The notes: generated by a model not told the origin, from the letters alone. Positions 31,696 to 43,434 are shown, counted from the stretch's first letter. The stretch is DNA of 64,000 nt from Mesorhizobium sp. (GCA_004020545.1 SAQE01000031.1:1-64000), one strand, 5' to 3'. Translations and numbers: made by a program.

Positions 31696-32865
31696 TCAGG
31701 CTTCGGCTGCCGCTTTGAGCCCGCGCTGGATGTCGGCCTTGAGGTCTGCGACGTCCTCGAGCCCGATCTGCAGGCGGATCAGCGGCCCGGCATAGGAGCC
31801 CTTGGCGATGGTGCGGTCGCCGAGGAAGACCGGCACGGCAAGGCTCTCATAGCCGCCCCAGGAATAGCCGAGGCCGAAGATCCTCAGCGCGTCGAGGAAG
31901 GCGTGCTGCTCTCTCTGCCCGCCGCCCTTGAGCACGATCGAGAAGACGCCGCTCGAGCCGCAGAAGTCGCGCTTCCACAGCGCATGGTCGGGGTGGCTCG
32001 GCAGCGCCGGATGCAGCACCTCAGCCACGCCCGGCTGCTGTTCCAGCCAATGCGCGATTTCAAGCGCGCTCTTCTGGTGATGCTCGAGCCTCACCCCCAT
32101 GGTGCGCAGGCCGCGCAGCACCTGGTAGACGTCGTCCGGGCCGGAGCAGCAGCCAAGCGTGCAGAACCCCTCGTAGAGCTTCTTCCAGCAGGCCTCGTTG
32201 GCCGACACCGTGCCGAGCAGCACGTCCGAGTGGCCGGCCGGGTATTTGGTCGCCGCGTGGATCGAAATGTCGACGCCATGGTCGAGCGGCTTGAAGTAGA
32301 GCGGCGTCGCCCAGGTGTTGTCCATCATGACGATGGCGCCTGCCGCATGCGCCGCCGTTACGATCGCCGGGATGTCCTGCACCTCGTAGGTGTTCGATCC
32401 CGGCGATTCCGTGAACACCACGGTCGTGTTGGGCTTGATCAGTGCGGCAATGCCGGCGCCGATGCGCGGATCGTAATATTCGATCTCGACGCCGAGACGC
32501 TTCAGCATGGTGTCGGCGAAATTTCGTGTCGGATGATAGACCGAATCGACGATCAAAAGATGGTCGCCGGCCGAAACGAAGGTAAGCAGCGGAATGGTCA
32601 CCGCTGCGAGACCGGACGGCACGGCAATCGTACCGGCTGAACCCTCCAGCGCGTCGACGGCCAGCGTGAGCGCATCCACGGTCGGCGTGCCGCGCGTGCC
32701 ATAAGTGTATTTCTGGCTGCGCGATGCCATCGCGGCGGCGTCGGGATATAGCACTGTCGAGGCATGCACGACCGGCGGATTGACGAAGCCGAAATAGTCG
32801 CGCGGGTTGTTGCCGGAATGGGCAAGCCGCGTGTTGATGCCGATCTTGCTGCCGTCTGTCGCCAT
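31696..32865 (-). CDS. metC: Cystathionine beta-lyase
   Basis: 389 aa, a Cys/Met-metabolism PLP enzyme. Fold-type I landmarks: YTYGTRGTPTVDALTLAVDA, SAGDHLLIVDSVYHPTR (PLP pocket), VVFTESPGSNTYEVQDIPAI, MMDNTWATPL, and the Schiff-base lysine in ISIHAATKYPAGHSDVLLG. It cleaves cystathionine to homocysteine, ammonia and pyruvate in methionine synthesis; cysteine desulfhydrase or methionine gamma-lyase relatives share the fold but the TWATPLYFKPLDHG block favours MetC. ATG 32865 follows aggcgacgaacc. It is a single gene with a 557-base gap to aapJ. Confidence 0.9.
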   Translation of the reverse strand: MATDGSKIGINTRLAHSGNNPRDYFGFVNPPVVHASTVLYPDAAAMASRSQKYTYGTRGTPTVDALTLAVDALEGSAGTIAVPSGLAAVTIPLLTFVSAGDHLLIVDSVYHPTRNFADTMLKRLGVEIEYYDPRIGAGIAALIKPNTTVVFTESPGSNTYEVQDIPAIVTAAHAAGAIVMMDNTWATPLYFKPLDHGVDISIHAATKYPAGHSDVLLGTVSANEACWKKLYEGFCTLGCCSGPDDVYQVLRGLRTMGVRLEHHQKSALEIAHWLEQQPGVAEVLHPALPSHPDHALWKRDFCGSSGVFSIVLKGGGQREQHAFLDALRIFGLGYSWGGYESLAVPVFLGDRTIAKGSYAGPLIRLQIGLEDVADLKADIQRGLKAAAEA

Positions 32866-33422
32866 GGTTCGTCGCCTGTCGTAGTGTGCCTGGGGCTCAG
32901 CCATAGTGCGGCGTGGCGGCCCGTGCAACCGCTCCGAGCCCGCCAAGCGTCGGTGTTTGGGTGGGCCAAATAAAAACTCGCCGGCTCACCGATCGCGCCC
33001 GTTGCGCGCCTCCGGTGGACTTGCGTCGAAGGCACCCTGGCGCGCCGCCGTTCGCTATGAATCGCGCCAGTCCTTCCATCGTCGGCGACAGTAGTTACCG
33101 GCATGAATTCACGTAACGTTCAAAATTCCCATGGGCTCCGACTTGCCGGTTCCGGTTGCAGCTTTTGACCAATTCGCGGGCGCTTCTGACTGCAATTCGG
33201 GCATTTCCGGCAATCGGTTTTCAAACGTGTCGCAATTCGGTCATTTCCCTTGACCTCACAGGAATAATCGCCTTCGATGCGTTTCGTGAATGGGAGGCAG
33301 TGCACCGGCAACGGTGCGGGTCCGGGAGTGGGCCGAAGTGGGAGCTGCATTCACACATGAAAAAAGATCAGGGCTGCCTGGGAAGCAGGGGCGCCTGTAA
33401 AGCAGAAAAGGGTCTGTGGGTC
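32866..33422. other. Intergenic region between metC and aapJ (divergent)
   Basis: About 560 bases containing only short, unconvincing frames. It must hold the metC promoter on the minus strand and the aap promoter on the plus strand; cttgac at 33249-33254 could be a -35 box, but no good -10 follows at 17 bases. No classic riboswitch or attenuator structure was recognised. Confidence 0.4.
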
Positions 33423-34451
33423 ATGAAACACATCGCAATCGGCATTCTTGGCGCCGCCGCGCTCGGGTTTACGGCGTCGGCAGCTTCGGCCGGCACGCTG
33501 GATACCGTGAAGCAGAAGGGCTTTATCCAGTGCGGCGTCTCGACCGGTCTCGCCGGCTTCTCGGCGCCGGACGACAAGGGGGAATGGCAGGGCATCGACG
33601 CCGACTTCTGCCGCGCCGTCGCGGCCGCCGTCTTCGGTGATGGCACCAAGGTCAAGTTCACCCCGCTCAGCGCCAAGGAACGCTTCACCGCGCTGCAGTC
33701 CGGCGAGGTCGACATCCTATCGCGCAACACCACCTGGACGATCAACCGCGACACCGCGCTCGGCCTGAATTTCGTCGGCACGACCTACTATGACGGCCAG
33801 GGCTTCATGATCAACGCCAAGAAGCTGCCGGGCGTGAACTCGGCGCTGCAGCTCTCGGGCGCCGCCGTCTGCGTGCAGACCGGCACCACGACCGAGCTCA
33901 ACCTCGCCGACTACTTCAAGTCGAACAAGATGGAATACAACCCCGTCGTGTTCGAGAAGCTGGAAGAGGTCAACGCCGCCTATGACGCCGGCCGCTGCGA
34001 CGTCTACACCACCGACCAGTCGGGCCTCTACGGCATCCGTCTGACGCTGGGCTCGCCTGCCGATCACGTCGTGCTGCCCGAGATCATCTCCAAGGAGCCG
34101 CTCGGCCCGGCCGTGCGCCAGGGCGACGATCAGTGGTACCACATCGTCAAGTGGACCTACTTCGCTCTGCTCGACGCCGAGGAGCTCGGTATCACCAAGG
34201 CCAATGTCGACGAGATGAAGAACTCGGACAATCCCGAGATCAAGCGCGTGCTCGGCCAGGAGGCGGACACCAAGATCGGCACCGATCTCGGCGTCTCCAA
34301 CGATTGGGTCGTCAACATCGTCAAGGCGGTCGGCAACTACGGCGAAGTATTCGAGCGCAACGTCGGCTCGGGCAGCCCGCTCAAGATCGCGCGTGGCATC
34401 AACGCGCTCTGGACCAAGGGCGGCCTGCAATACGCTCCGCCGATCCGCTGA
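33423..34451 (+). CDS. aapJ: General L-amino-acid ABC transporter, substrate-binding protein
   Basis: 342 aa, the length of rhizobial AapJ. Signal peptide to about residue 23 (FTASAASAG). The bacterial extracellular solute-binding family 3 pattern is strong: TVKQKGFIQCGVSTGLAGFS, DFCRAVAAAVFGDGTKVKFT, TALQSGEVDILSRNTTWTIN and CVQTGTTTELNLADYF. It collects many L-amino acids in the periplasm for the AapQMP complex. First gene of the operon; a 64-base gap separates it from aapQ. The ATG follows a modest gtggg. Confidence 0.95.
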   Translation: MKHIAIGILGAAALGFTASAASAGTLDTVKQKGFIQCGVSTGLAGFSAPDDKGEWQGIDADFCRAVAAAVFGDGTKVKFTPLSAKERFTALQSGEVDILSRNTTWTINRDTALGLNFVGTTYYDGQGFMINAKKLPGVNSALQLSGAAVCVQTGTTTELNLADYFKSNKMEYNPVVFEKLEEVNAAYDAGRCDVYTTDQSGLYGIRLTLGSPADHVVLPEIISKEPLGPAVRQGDDQWYHIVKWTYFALLDAEELGITKANVDEMKNSDNPEIKRVLGQEADTKIGTDLGVSNDWVVNIVKAVGNYGEVFERNVGSGSPLKIARGINALWTKGGLQYAPPIR

Positions 34452-34515
34452 TCGAAACGTGATCCGGGGGGCAGGTCGACCTGCCTCCCGGTTTCTCTTT
34501 CCAGGGGATGGTCGC

Positions 34516-35703
34516 ATGGCATCGCAGGAAATCCTTCGCGAGGAGCCGAGCCGCGGCTCCTTCGTCAATGACCCTAAAATACGCAGCATCTTCTTTCAGA
34601 CGCTGGTCATCGTCTTGTTGTTCGGCTCGGTCTGGTGGATCGTGCAGAACGTCATCGACAATCTGGCTCGCCTGCACATCGCGTCCGGCTTCGGCTTCCT
34701 GAGGGGCAGGGCCGGTTTCGATATCTCGGACACGCCGATCGCCTATACGTCGGACTCGACCTACGGCCGCGCCATCCTCGTCGGCCTGATCAACACCATC
34801 ATCGTCGCAGTTGCCGGCGTCATCACCGCCACCATCATCGGCTTCGTCATCGGCATCGGTCGCCTGTCGAACAACTGGCTGATCCGCAAGATCTGCACGG
34901 TCTATGTCGAGATCTTCCGCAACATCCCGCCTCTGCTGGTCATCTTCTTCTGGTATTCGGGCGTGCTGGCCGTCCTGCCTCCGCCGCGCGAAAGCTTCCA
35001 CCTGCCGTTCGGCTCTTTCCTCAACCAGCGCGGCTTTTATTTTCCGCGCGCGATTTGGGGCGATGGCTCCTGGCTGATCGGCGTCGCCTTCCTCGTGGCG
35101 CTCGCCATGGCCTGGTTCGTCGCGTACCGGGCGCGCCAGCGCCAGATGGCGACCGGCCAGCAGTTCCCGGTGTTCTGGACCTCGGTGGCCCTGATCGTCG
35201 GCCTGCCGGTGCTTGCCTTCCTGTTGGCCGGGATGCCGCTCACCTTCGACCTGCCGAAGCAGTCGACCTTCAATCTGACCGGCGGCTTCCAGGTCAAACC
35301 CGAGTTCCTGTCGCTCTATCTGGCGCTCTCCTGCTATACCGCGGCCTTCATCGCCGAGATCGTGCGCGCCGGCATCAGGGGTGTCAGCAAGGGCCAGACC
35401 GAGGCGGCCGGCGCCCTTGGCTTGCGCTCCGGCCCGATCCTGCGCCTGGTTGTGGTGCCGCAGGCGATGCGCATCGTCATTCCGCCGATGACCAGCCAGT
35501 ATCTCAACCTGACCAAGAACTCGTCGCTTGCGATCGCCATCGGTTATCCGGACCTCACCGCCACCGCCGGCACGGTGCTCAACCAGACGGGGCAGGCGGT
35601 CGAGGGCGTGTTTATCATGATGATCGCCTATCTGGTGCTGAGCCTCGTCACCTCCGCGGTGATGAATGTGGTCAACGCCAGAATGGCGCTGGTGGAGAGG
35701 TAG
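34516..35703 (+). CDS. aapQ: General L-amino-acid ABC transporter permease
   Basis: 395 aa with about eight membrane spans and the EAA loop [40 protein letters not shown] near residue 290-330, typical of polar amino-acid permeases. The N-terminal third contains [20 protein letters not shown] and [15 protein letters not shown]. AapQ is longer than usual HisM-like permeases because of an insertion (about 140-230), as known in the family. It pairs with AapM; the gap to that gene is 4 bases. Confidence 0.95.
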   Translation: MASQEILREEPSRGSFVNDPKIRSIFFQTLVIVLLFGSVWWIVQNVIDNLARLHIASGFGFLRGRAGFDISDTPIAYTSDSTYGRAILVGLINTIIVAVAGVITATIIGFVIGIGRLSNNWLIRKICTVYVEIFRNIPPLLVIFFWYSGVLAVLPPPRESFHLPFGSFLNQRGFYFPRAIWGDGSWLIGVAFLVALAMAWFVAYRARQRQMATGQQFPVFWTSVALIVGLPVLAFLLAGMPLTFDLPKQSTFNLTGGFQVKPEFLSLYLALSCYTAAFIAEIVRAGIRGVSKGQTEAAGALGLRSGPILRLVVVPQAMRIVIPPMTSQYLNLTKNSSLAIAIGYPDLTATAGTVLNQTGQAVEGVFIMMIAYLVLSLVTSAVMNVVNARMALVER

Positions 35704-35707
35704 GGTC

Positions 35708-36865
35708 ATGCAGGAACACGATATGTCCTGGGTGCGTACCGAGATGGCGCTGGCCCAGCCGGCGCCGCCCACCGAGCGCGGCGCCTATGCCTGGGTGCGC
35801 AAGAACCTGATCGGTTCGGTAGGCGACACGATCCTCACCGTTCTCGGCATCGCCATTGTTCTCTGGGTGCTGCCGCAGGTCATCAACTGGGCCTTCATCA
35901 ACGCCCAATGGATCGGGCCCAACCGCACTGTCTGTGCCACGGTCGCGCAGGGCGGTATCCAGCCCGACGGCTGGAGTGGCGCCTGCTGGGCCTTCGTCAA
36001 CGCCAAGTTTGGGCAGTTCATGTTCGGCACCTATCCGGTCGAGGAACGCTGGCGGCCGATCCTGGTCGCTGTCCTGCTGGTGGCGCTTTTGGTGCCGATG
36101 CTGATTCCACGCGTGCCGCGCAAGGGACTGAACGCCATCCTGCTCTTCCTGGTGCTGCCGGTCGTGTCTTTCTTTCTCTTGTCCGGCGGCGCGTTCGGCC
36201 TCCCGGTTGTCGAGACTTCGCGCTGGGGCGGGCTGCTGGTGACGCTCAGCCTCTCTTTCGTCGGTATCGCCGTGTCGCTGCCGCTCGGCACGGTGCTGGC
36301 GCTCGGCCGGCGCTCCAAGATGCCGATCGTCAAGTTGCTGTGTGTGATTTTCATCGAGACGGTGCGCGGCATCCCGCTGATCACGGTGCTGTTCTTCGCC
36401 AGTGTCATGCTGCCGCTGTTCCTGCCGGCCGGCGTCACCTTCGACAAGTTCCTGCGGGCGCTGATTGGCGTGTCGCTGTTCGCCGCCGCCTATATGGCGG
36501 AGGTGGTGCGCGGTGGCCTGCAGGCGATCCCGAAGGGGCAGTATGAGGGCGCCGATTCTCTCGGTCTCGGCTATTGGCAGAAGATGGGTCTGATTGTGCT
36601 GCCGCAGGCGCTGAAGCTGGTCATCCCCGCCATCGTCAACACTTTCATCGGCATGTTCAAGGACACCAGCCTGGTGCTGATCATCTCGATCTTCGACCTT
36701 TTGGGCGTGGTCAAGCAGAACCTGTCCGACGCCAACTGGGCGACGCCGCAGACGGCCAAATCCGGCCTCATCTTCGCCGCCTTCGTGTTCTGGCTGTTCT
36801 GCTTCGGCATGTCGCGCTATTCAATGTACACCGAACGCCGGCTCGACACCGGCTACAAACGCTGA
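35708..36865 (+). CDS. aapM: General L-amino-acid ABC transporter permease
   Basis: 385 aa, about eight membrane spans. EAA loop: [40 protein letters not shown]. The conserved block [20 protein letters not shown] mirrors the AapQ equivalent. ATG 35708 follows ggagaggtagggtc; another ATG at 35723 is possible. The stop codon overlaps the left arm of a palindromic element that lies before aapP. Confidence 0.95.
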   Translation: MQEHDMSWVRTEMALAQPAPPTERGAYAWVRKNLIGSVGDTILTVLGIAIVLWVLPQVINWAFINAQWIGPNRTVCATVAQGGIQPDGWSGACWAFVNAKFGQFMFGTYPVEERWRPILVAVLLVALLVPMLIPRVPRKGLNAILLFLVLPVVSFFLLSGGAFGLPVVETSRWGGLLVTLSLSFVGIAVSLPLGTVLALGRRSKMPIVKLLCVIFIETVRGIPLITVLFFASVMLPLFLPAGVTFDKFLRALIGVSLFAAAYMAEVVRGGLQAIPKGQYEGADSLGLGYWQKMGLIVLPQALKLVIPAIVNTFIGMFKDTSLVLIISIFDLLGVVKQNLSDANWATPQTAKSGLIFAAFVFWLFCFGMSRYSMYTERRLDTGYKR

Positions 36866-36914
36866 TGCATGTCGCCCAAAAGTGTGAAACGGTTTTGGAG
36901 TAACGACATGCATC
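36864..36914. repeat. RIME-like palindrome, copy C, inside the aap operon
   Basis: Perfect 11-base arms gatgcatgtcg (36864-36874) and cgacatgcatc (36904-36914) around aaaagtgtgaaacggtttt. The left arm starts within the aapM stop codon. The right arm ends 27 bases before the aapP start. It has the same arms as 13406-13454. Confidence 0.92.
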
Positions 36915-36941
36915 AAATCGAACGATAACAGGGGAATGGCC

Positions 36942-37745
<804 letters not shown>

Positions 37746-37766
37746 ACGATCCGACAGCGATTTTTG

Positions 37767-37795
37767 GAAAGCCCGGCCACCACGGCCGGGCTTTC
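37767..37795 (+). terminator. Terminator after aapP
   Basis: A 12-bp stem gaaagcccggcc (37767-37778) with ggccgggctttc (37784-37795), loop accac, 21 bases after the aapP stop. The following bases (ttgctttt) are T-rich but not an unbroken run. Confidence 0.85.
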
Positions 37796-37907
37796 TTGCT
37801 TTTGGGCGTTCGGCTGGTGGAGCCGGCTGCCGGCCTCGCTTGGGTAATCGATGCGGTTATACGATTAGTGTGGGCACTCGCGAATTGGCAAGCGCCGCGT
37901 TCCTTCA

Positions 37908-37935
37908 CACCCCCCTCTGTCCCGCCGGCGTATCC
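37908..37935. repeat. Half of a palindromic element
   Basis: cacccccctctgtcccgccg matches one arm start of the elements at 29421 and 46300 (cacaccccctctggcctgcc) but no mirrored partner was found in the following bases, so the element appears truncated. It lies in the gap between aapP and the convergent monooxygenase gene. Confidence 0.5.
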
Positions 37936-37963
37936 AGTTGCCAGTTGGCTATCAAAAGGCTTC

Positions 37964-39199
37964 TCAGCGCCTCACAACCTTCCGCTGCTCCCAGCCGTAG
38001 AGCCAGTCCAGATCCGCGGCGAGCTTCTCCGCCGGCCGCGTCGCCAGCACAAGGTTGCGGGCGATGGCAACCGGTCCCCAGGCATGCCATGCCAGCCGGT
38101 TGAGCGCGCCGCGCCTGAGCACCTTCTCGATGCGCGGGCGCCTGAGGTTTTCCCAGACGCTGAGGCTTTGCCGCGGATCGGCGGGGAAGTCGGCGACCAA
38201 ACTGGCAAGCATCGCGGCGTCCTCTATGCCCATCGCCGCGCCCTGCGCCGCGAACGGCGTCATGGCATGCGCGGCGTCACCGATCAGCGCGACGCCTTCC
38301 GGCATCGTCCAGCGCCGTTGCTCGACGGTGTGGATCGGAAATGCCGTCCAGGGGCCGGCGAGCGTGGCGAGCCTTGCCAGAGCCTGCGACGTGCCGCGCA
38401 TGGCGCTGGCGAGAATGGCGGGATCGGCATGACCCGACCAGCCTTCGGCAATGCGCTCGCCCTTGGTGAAGGCGGCGAGGTTGACGGCGCTGCCCCCGCT
38501 TACCGGATAGGCGACCATGTGGAAACCGGGATGGAGGAAGGCGGTGACGCAGTCGAGCGTGCCGGTCGCCGCAAAGGCCTGGCCGGCGGCGCTTGTCGCC
38601 GCCACCGTGGCGCGCCAGGCGAGCTCGCCGGAAAAGCGGCTTCTTGCAAAAGCGGGCTCTCTGCCGGCAAGTTGCGATCTCACCGTCGACCATACGCCGT
38701 CGGCGCCGACCAGCAGGCCAGCGCCGACTTCCACGCGGCCACCATCCGTTTCGGATGTGACGGTGATGTTGGGAGACGCAATGGCGATGTCCGTCACCCG
38801 TGCGCCTGTGAGAAGCTCGATCTCGGGCCGCTCCGCAACCATCGCTGTCAGCGCGGCATGCAGGTCGGCGCGATGCGCCACCAGATAGGGCGCTCGCCAG
38901 CGGTCTTCGCCGATCTGACCCAGTGGTACGCGTGCCAGCTCGCGTAAGGTAGCGGCGTCCTTAAGCACCACCGCTTCCGGCCTGATCGCGCTCAGCCGTA
39001 AGCGGTCGAGCACGCCGAGCCGGCGCAGGATGCGGGTCGCGTTGGGAGAAAGCTGGAGCCCGGCGCCCACCACTTCGAGCTGCCTGGCCTGCTCCAGCAC
39101 CGTGACGGGGTAGCCGCGTTCGGCAAAGGCCAGCGCCGCCGTCAGCCCGGCTATGCCGGCCCCAGCGATGACGACCTGCCGGGACCGCGCCTCATCCAT
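37964..39199 (-). CDS. FAD-dependent aromatic monooxygenase (salicylate/3-hydroxybenzoate hydroxylase type)
   Basis: 411 aa, PHBH-fold flavoprotein. Dinucleotide-binding GAGIAGLTAALAFAERGYPV near 13-32, the DG motif LLVGADGVWSTVRSQLAG and the GD motif VALIGDAAHAMTPFAAQGAA with GIEDA. It hydroxylates an aromatic ring with NAD(P)H and O2. The FHMVAYPVSGGSAVNLAAF segment is that of salicylate 1-monooxygenase and 3-hydroxybenzoate 6-hydroxylase relatives; the substrate is open. It runs toward the zinc-finger gene upstream (12-base gap), so the two may be cotranscribed. Confidence 0.9.
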   Translation of the reverse strand: MDEARSRQVVIAGAGIAGLTAALAFAERGYPVTVLEQARQLEVVGAGLQLSPNATRILRRLGVLDRLRLSAIRPEAVVLKDAATLRELARVPLGQIGEDRWRAPYLVAHRADLHAALTAMVAERPEIELLTGARVTDIAIASPNITVTSETDGGRVEVGAGLLVGADGVWSTVRSQLAGREPAFARSRFSGELAWRATVAATSAAGQAFAATGTLDCVTAFLHPGFHMVAYPVSGGSAVNLAAFTKGERIAEGWSGHADPAILASAMRGTSQALARLATLAGPWTAFPIHTVEQRRWTMPEGVALIGDAAHAMTPFAAQGAAMGIEDAAMLASLVADFPADPRQSLSVWENLRRPRIEKVLRRGALNRLAWHAWGPVAIARNLVLATRPAEKLAADLDWLYGWEQRKVVRR

Positions 39200-39211
39200 G
39201 ATCGCGCAGAA

Positions 39212-39457
39212 TCAGGCGGCCTGGTCGATATAGAGGCAGCCGGCTGGCTGTGTTTCCGTCGCCTTCAGCTTTGGCGAATAGCGATAGAGCGTCGAGCAAT
39301 AGGGGCAGACCTTCTCGTTGTCGTCGCCCATGTCGAGGAACACATGCGGATGGTCGAAAGGCGGGTTGGCGCCGGTGCACATGAATTCCTTGACGCCGAT
39401 GTCGATGACCGGATGGCCCGCATCGTTCTGGAAATGGGGAATGGAACCGCCTGCCAT
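39212..39457 (-). CDS. zf-CHCC zinc-finger domain protein
   Basis: 81 aa. It carries the complex-I-accessory zinc-finger family (zf-CHCC) signature: EFMCTGANPPFDHPHVFLDM, with the second pair in KVCPYCSTLYRY, giving Cys, His and two Cys for one zinc. Mitochondrial homologues are the 13-kDa subunit NDUFS6 of NADH dehydrogenase; alphaproteobacterial versions associate with complex I. ATG 39457 follows ggaga; the frame upstream lacks credible sequence. Next to the monooxygenase gene on the same strand. Confidence 0.88.
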   Translation of the reverse strand: MAGGSIPHFQNDAGHPVIDIGVKEFMCTGANPPFDHPHVFLDMGDDNEKVCPYCSTLYRYSPKLKATETQPAGCLYIDQAA

Positions 39458-39706
39458 CGTCGTCTCCAATTTGGTCTCGGCTTGATTTCGGCCCGTTTGC
39501 ATCTGGATCATAACCGGCCTCTTTGCAAGATCGATGAAATGAAACTGTCGCAAAACCCTGTCAGAGGATAAGTTGAGCCGGTTAAGCGCATGCCCCCGGG
39601 ATCGAAGCGATTCCGTGACATCATGCGTCATGAAAGCATGTTAGAGCGTCCATAACGCGTCCGGCGGTGTATGGCGTTCAAAGAGAACGGTTGCAGGCAA
39701 GGAACC

Positions 39707-41902
39707 ATGAGCGAACTGAGGCCGGTGCAGAACGAGTTCATCACCGTCGAGGCGGCAAGCCCGGACGGCGGTAATCCCGACCGCTTCGTCAACCGGGAAT
39801 TTTCCTGGCTGCAGTTCAACCGGCGAGTGCTGGAGGAATCGCTCAACGCGCGCCACCCGCTGCTTGAGCGCGTCCGCTTCCTGTCGATTTCGGCCGCCAA
39901 CCTCGACGAGTTCTTCATGGTCCGCGTCGCCGGCCTTGCCGGCCAGGTGCGCGAGGGCATCGCGCTGAAGAGCCCGGACGGCCGCACGCCCGAACAGCAG
40001 CTCGAACAGTTGCTGCGCGAGGTCGAGCGCCTGCAGGAAGACCAGCAGAAGAGCCTGTCGACTCTGATGGAGCTGCTCGACAAGGAAGGCATCGAGAGCA
40101 TCACCCGCGACGGACTCACCAAGGACGAGAGGGCCTGGCTGGAAGAACATTTCCAGGACCAGGTATTCCCGGTGCTGACGCCGCTGTCGATCGACCCGGC
40201 GCATCCGTTCCCGTTCATTCCCAATCTGGGTTTCTCGATGGCGCTGCAATTGCGCCACCGCAAGAACGGCGAGGAGATGAGCGCGCTTCTGCGTCTGCCG
40301 GTGGCGCTGAAGCGCTTCATCCGTCTGCCCGACCGCAAGAACCATGTCCGCTTCATCCCGCTGGAGGAAGCGGTCGGCATCTATATCGGCAAGCTGTTTC
40401 CCGGCTACGAGGTCAAGGGCTCAGGCACGTTCCGCATCATCCGCGACAGCGATATCGAGGTCGAGGAAGAGTCGGAAGATCTCGTGCGCCTGTTCGAGAC
40501 GGCGCTGAAGCGCCGCCGCCGCGGTTCCGTGATCCGCATCGAATTCGACACACAGATGCCGGCCGAATTGCGCGACTTCGTCGCCGGAGAGCTCGGCGTC
40601 TCGTCGAGCCGCATCAGCGTCTTGACCGGTCCGCTGGCGCTCAACCAGATATCCGAGATCGTCGCTGTTCCCCGCGACGACCTCAAATTCACGCCCTACA
40701 ACCCGCGCTTCCCCGAGCGTATCCGCGAGCATGGCGGCGACTGCTTCGCCGCGATCCGCGAGAAGGACATCATCGTCCACCACCCCTACGAATCATTCGA
40801 CGTCGTGGTGCAGTTCCTGCGCCAGGCGGCGGCCGATCCGGAAGTGGTGGCGATCAAGCAGACGCTCTACCGCACCTCGAACGACAGCCCGATCGTGCGC
40901 GCGCTCATCGACGCGGCCGAGGCCGGCAAGTCGGTCACAGCGCTTGTCGAGCTCAAGGCGCGCTTCGACGAGGAGGCCAACATCCGCTGGGCGCGCGACC
41001 TCGAGCGCGCCGGCGTTCAGGTCGTGTTCGGCTTCCTGGAATTGAAGACCCACGCCAAGATGTCGCTCATCGTGCGCCGCGAGGACAGCCGGCTGCGCAA
41101 CTACGTGCATCTCGGCACCGGCAACTACCATCCGGTCACCGCCCGCATCTACACCGACCTGTCCTTCTTCACCACCGATCCGACCATCGCGCGCGACGTC
41201 GCCCAGCTCTTCAACTTCATCACCGGCTATGCGGAGCCCGCCGAGGAGATGCGCATCGCGGTGTCGCCCTTCACGCTGCGTAAGCGCATCCTGAAGCACG
41301 TCTCCGAGGAGATCGGCCATGCGCGCGAAGGCAGGCCGGCCCGCATCTGGATGAAGATGAACTCACTCGTCGATCCGACCGTCATCGACGCGCTCTATGA
41401 CGCCAGCCGCGCCGGCGTCGAGGTCGACCTCGTCGTGCGCGGCATCTGCTGCCTGCGACCGCAGGTGCCGGGCCTGTCCGAGAACATCAGGGTGAAGTCG
41501 ATCGTCGGCCGCTTCCTCGAACACAGCCGCATCTACTGCTTCGGCAACGGCCACGGCCTGCCGTCGGACGAGGCGATCGTCTACATCTCCTCGGCCGACA
41601 TGATGCCGCGCAATCTCGACCGCCGCGTCGAGACGCTGGTGCCGATTACCAATCCAACTGTGCATGAACAGGTGCTTGGCCAGATCATGCTGGGCAATGT
41701 CATGGACAACCAGCAAAGTTTCGACGTATTGGCAGACGGAACCTCCCGGCGCGTCGTGCTGGAGGAGGGCGAGGAACCATTCAACGCGCAGGAATATTTC
41801 ATGACCAATCCGAGCCTTTCCGGACGGGGTGACGCGCTGAAATCGCATGCGCCCAAGCGCATTGCCCAGTTCAAGCGCCGCAAGAAGAACGACGCCGCGT
41901 GA
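39707..41902 (+). CDS. ppk: Polyphosphate kinase 1
   Basis: 731 aa. N-terminal domain begins [20 protein letters not shown]; the two phospholipase D-like catalytic domains contain the autophosphorylated histidine H449 in [18 protein letters not shown] and the second essential H606 in [35 protein letters not shown] is also invariant. It makes long-chain polyphosphate from ATP at the inner membrane. ATG 39707 follows aaggaacc; an upstream ATG (39671) gives 12 extra residues without a ribosome-binding site. Its stop overlaps the ppx start, so synthesis and breakdown enzymes are made together. No certain Pho box was found upstream. Confidence 0.96.
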   Translation: MSELRPVQNEFITVEAASPDGGNPDRFVNREFSWLQFNRRVLEESLNARHPLLERVRFLSISAANLDEFFMVRVAGLAGQVREGIALKSPDGRTPEQQLEQLLREVERLQEDQQKSLSTLMELLDKEGIESITRDGLTKDERAWLEEHFQDQVFPVLTPLSIDPAHPFPFIPNLGFSMALQLRHRKNGEEMSALLRLPVALKRFIRLPDRKNHVRFIPLEEAVGIYIGKLFPGYEVKGSGTFRIIRDSDIEVEEESEDLVRLFETALKRRRRGSVIRIEFDTQMPAELRDFVAGELGVSSSRISVLTGPLALNQISEIVAVPRDDLKFTPYNPRFPERIREHGGDCFAAIREKDIIVHHPYESFDVVVQFLRQAAADPEVVAIKQTLYRTSNDSPIVRALIDAAEAGKSVTALVELKARFDEEANIRWARDLERAGVQVVFGFLELKTHAKMSLIVRREDSRLRNYVHLGTGNYHPVTARIYTDLSFFTTDPTIARDVAQLFNFITGYAEPAEEMRIAVSPFTLRKRILKHVSEEIGHAREGRPARIWMKMNSLVDPTVIDALYDASRAGVEVDLVVRGICCLRPQVPGLSENIRVKSIVGRFLEHSRIYCFGNGHGLPSDEAIVYISSADMMPRNLDRRVETLVPITNPTVHEQVLGQIMLGNVMDNQQSFDVLADGTSRRVVLEEGEEPFNAQEYFMTNPSLSGRGDALKSHAPKRIAQFKRRKKNDAA

Positions 41903-43434
41903 TTTCAGTTTCCCAGGGCCGGCTCCAGGACCGGCGGCCGCTGTCGATCATCGACATCGGATCGAACTCGATCCGCCTTGTCGTCTATGAAGGGCTGGCG
42001 CGCTCGCCAACGCTGCTGTTCAACGAAAAGATGCTGGCCGGCCTCGGCCGCGGTATCGTTTCGACGGGCAAGCTCGATCCCGAGGCGGTGACGCGCTCGA
42101 TGGAGGAGTTCCGGCGTTTTCGCGCGCTTTCGGACCAGGCCGGCGCCGAGCACATGTATGTGCTGGCAACCGCGGCGGCCCGCGAGGCGATCAACGGCCC
42201 GGACTTCATCCACCGCGCCGAGGACGTGCTGAAGACCGAGATCCGGGTTCTCTCCGGCCGGCAGGAGGCGCATTATTCGGCGCTCGGCATCATTTCCGGC
42301 TTCCACCCGGCCAACGGCATCGCCGGCGACCTTGGCGGCGGCAGCCTGGAGCTCATCGATATCAACGGCGAAGCGATCGGCGACGGCATCACGCTGCCGC
42401 TCGGCGGCCTGCGCCTGCAGGATATGGCGAAGAACTCGCTTGTCCAGGCGCAGAAGATCGCGCGCCAGGAACTGGCGCGGGCGAAGCTCTTGAAGGGCGG
42501 GCAGGGCAGGGTCTTCTACGCCGTCGGCGGCACCTGGCGAAACCTCGCCCGCCTGCACATGGAGATGAACAACTACCCGCTCGGCGTCATGCATCACTAC
42601 GAGATCGCTGCCGACAGCGCCCAAACCTTCCTCAGGCAGGTGGCCAAGGGCGAGGTCGAGAAGGTCAAGGGTATCGAGGGCGTCTCCAAGAATCGCCGCT
42701 CGCTGCTGCCTTACGGCGCCGTCGTGCTGCAGGAGATCATGGCGGCCATGCAGCCCTCCAAGATCGTCGTCTCGGCGCAGGGCGTACGCGAGGGCTTCCT
42801 CTATTCGCTGCTTGACGCCGCCGAGCAGAAATCCGATCCGCTGATCTCGGCGGCCGAGGAATTGGCGGTATTGCGTTCCCGCTCGGTCCATCATGCGCAC
42901 GACCTCGTCGAATGGACGGGTAAGGCCTTCAAGGCCTTCGGCATCGACGAGACGGTGGACGAAGCGCGCTATCGCCACGCTGCGTGCCTGCTCGCCGATA
43001 TCGGCTGGCGCGCGCACCCGGAATATCGCGGACGGCAGTCGCTCAACATCATTGCGCACGCCTCGTTCATTGGCGTCGACCATCCCGGCCGCGCCTACCT
43101 GGCTCTGGCCAGCGCCTACCGCCATGACGGCATCTTCAGCGATGGGATCGCGCCGGAGATCAAGGCGCTGGCGCCGCCGCGCATGCTCGAGCGCGCCCGC
43201 GTGCTGGCGGCAATGATGCGCGTCGTCTATCTGCTGACGGCGGCGATGCCGGGCGTGATGCCAAGGCTCAAATGGGAAAGCCGCGGCAACGGCGCGCTGG
43301 CGCTGGTGCTGCCGGCCTCGCTCTCTGACCTCTATGGCGAGCGCCCGGCCGGCCGGCTGGCGCAACTGGCGCGCATCACCAACCGCCGCCTGGTGCTGGC
43401 GGTCGAAGGCGGTCCAAGCGTCTCTGTAAAATAG
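41899..43434 (+). CDS. ppx: Exopolyphosphatase (Ppx/GppA)
   Basis: 511 aa. ASKHA-fold phosphatase: phosphate loop 1 [17 protein letters not shown] near 16-32, [20 protein letters not shown] near 135-154, and a C-terminal HD-like region ([26 protein letters not shown]-type residues [16 protein letters not shown]). It hydrolyses polyphosphate from the end, possibly also pppGpp. GTG 41899 overlaps the ppk stop (GTGA), which gives translational coupling. Confidence 0.95.
   Translation: MISVSQGRLQDRRPLSIIDIGSNSIRLVVYEGLARSPTLLFNEKMLAGLGRGIVSTGKLDPEAVTRSMEEFRRFRALSDQAGAEHMYVLATAAAREAINGPDFIHRAEDVLKTEIRVLSGRQEAHYSALGIISGFHPANGIAGDLGGGSLELIDINGEAIGDGITLPLGGLRLQDMAKNSLVQAQKIARQELARAKLLKGGQGRVFYAVGGTWRNLARLHMEMNNYPLGVMHHYEIAADSAQTFLRQVAKGEVEKVKGIEGVSKNRRSLLPYGAVVLQEIMAAMQPSKIVVSAQGVREGFLYSLLDAAEQKSDPLISAAEELAVLRSRSVHHAHDLVEWTGKAFKAFGIDETVDEARYRHAACLLADIGWRAHPEYRGRQSLNIIAHASFIGVDHPGRAYLALASAYRHDGIFSDGIAPEIKALAPPRMLERARVLAAMMRVVYLLTAAMPGVMPRLKWESRGNGALALVLPASLSDLYGERPAGRLAQLARITNRRLVLAVEGGPSVSVK

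Noticed and set aside
29213-31795. Plus-strand open frame of 860 codons across the sigma factor and HPP genes
   Set aside because: It crosses two genes and a palindromic element on the other strand, and its translation has no domain. The minus-strand genes have clear motifs.
32866-33422. SAM riboswitch for metC
   Set aside because: No conserved SAM-I or SAM-II pattern was recognised in the minus-strand leader; the region looks unstructured by eye.
39540-39700. Possible Pho box upstream of ppk
   Set aside because: One ctgtca-like word (39559) was seen, but no second copy at the required 11-base spacing, so PhoB control cannot be claimed.
41905-43365. Antisense frame of 486 codons over ppx
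   Set aside because: Shadow of a well-defined Ppx/GppA gene with all phosphatase motifs.
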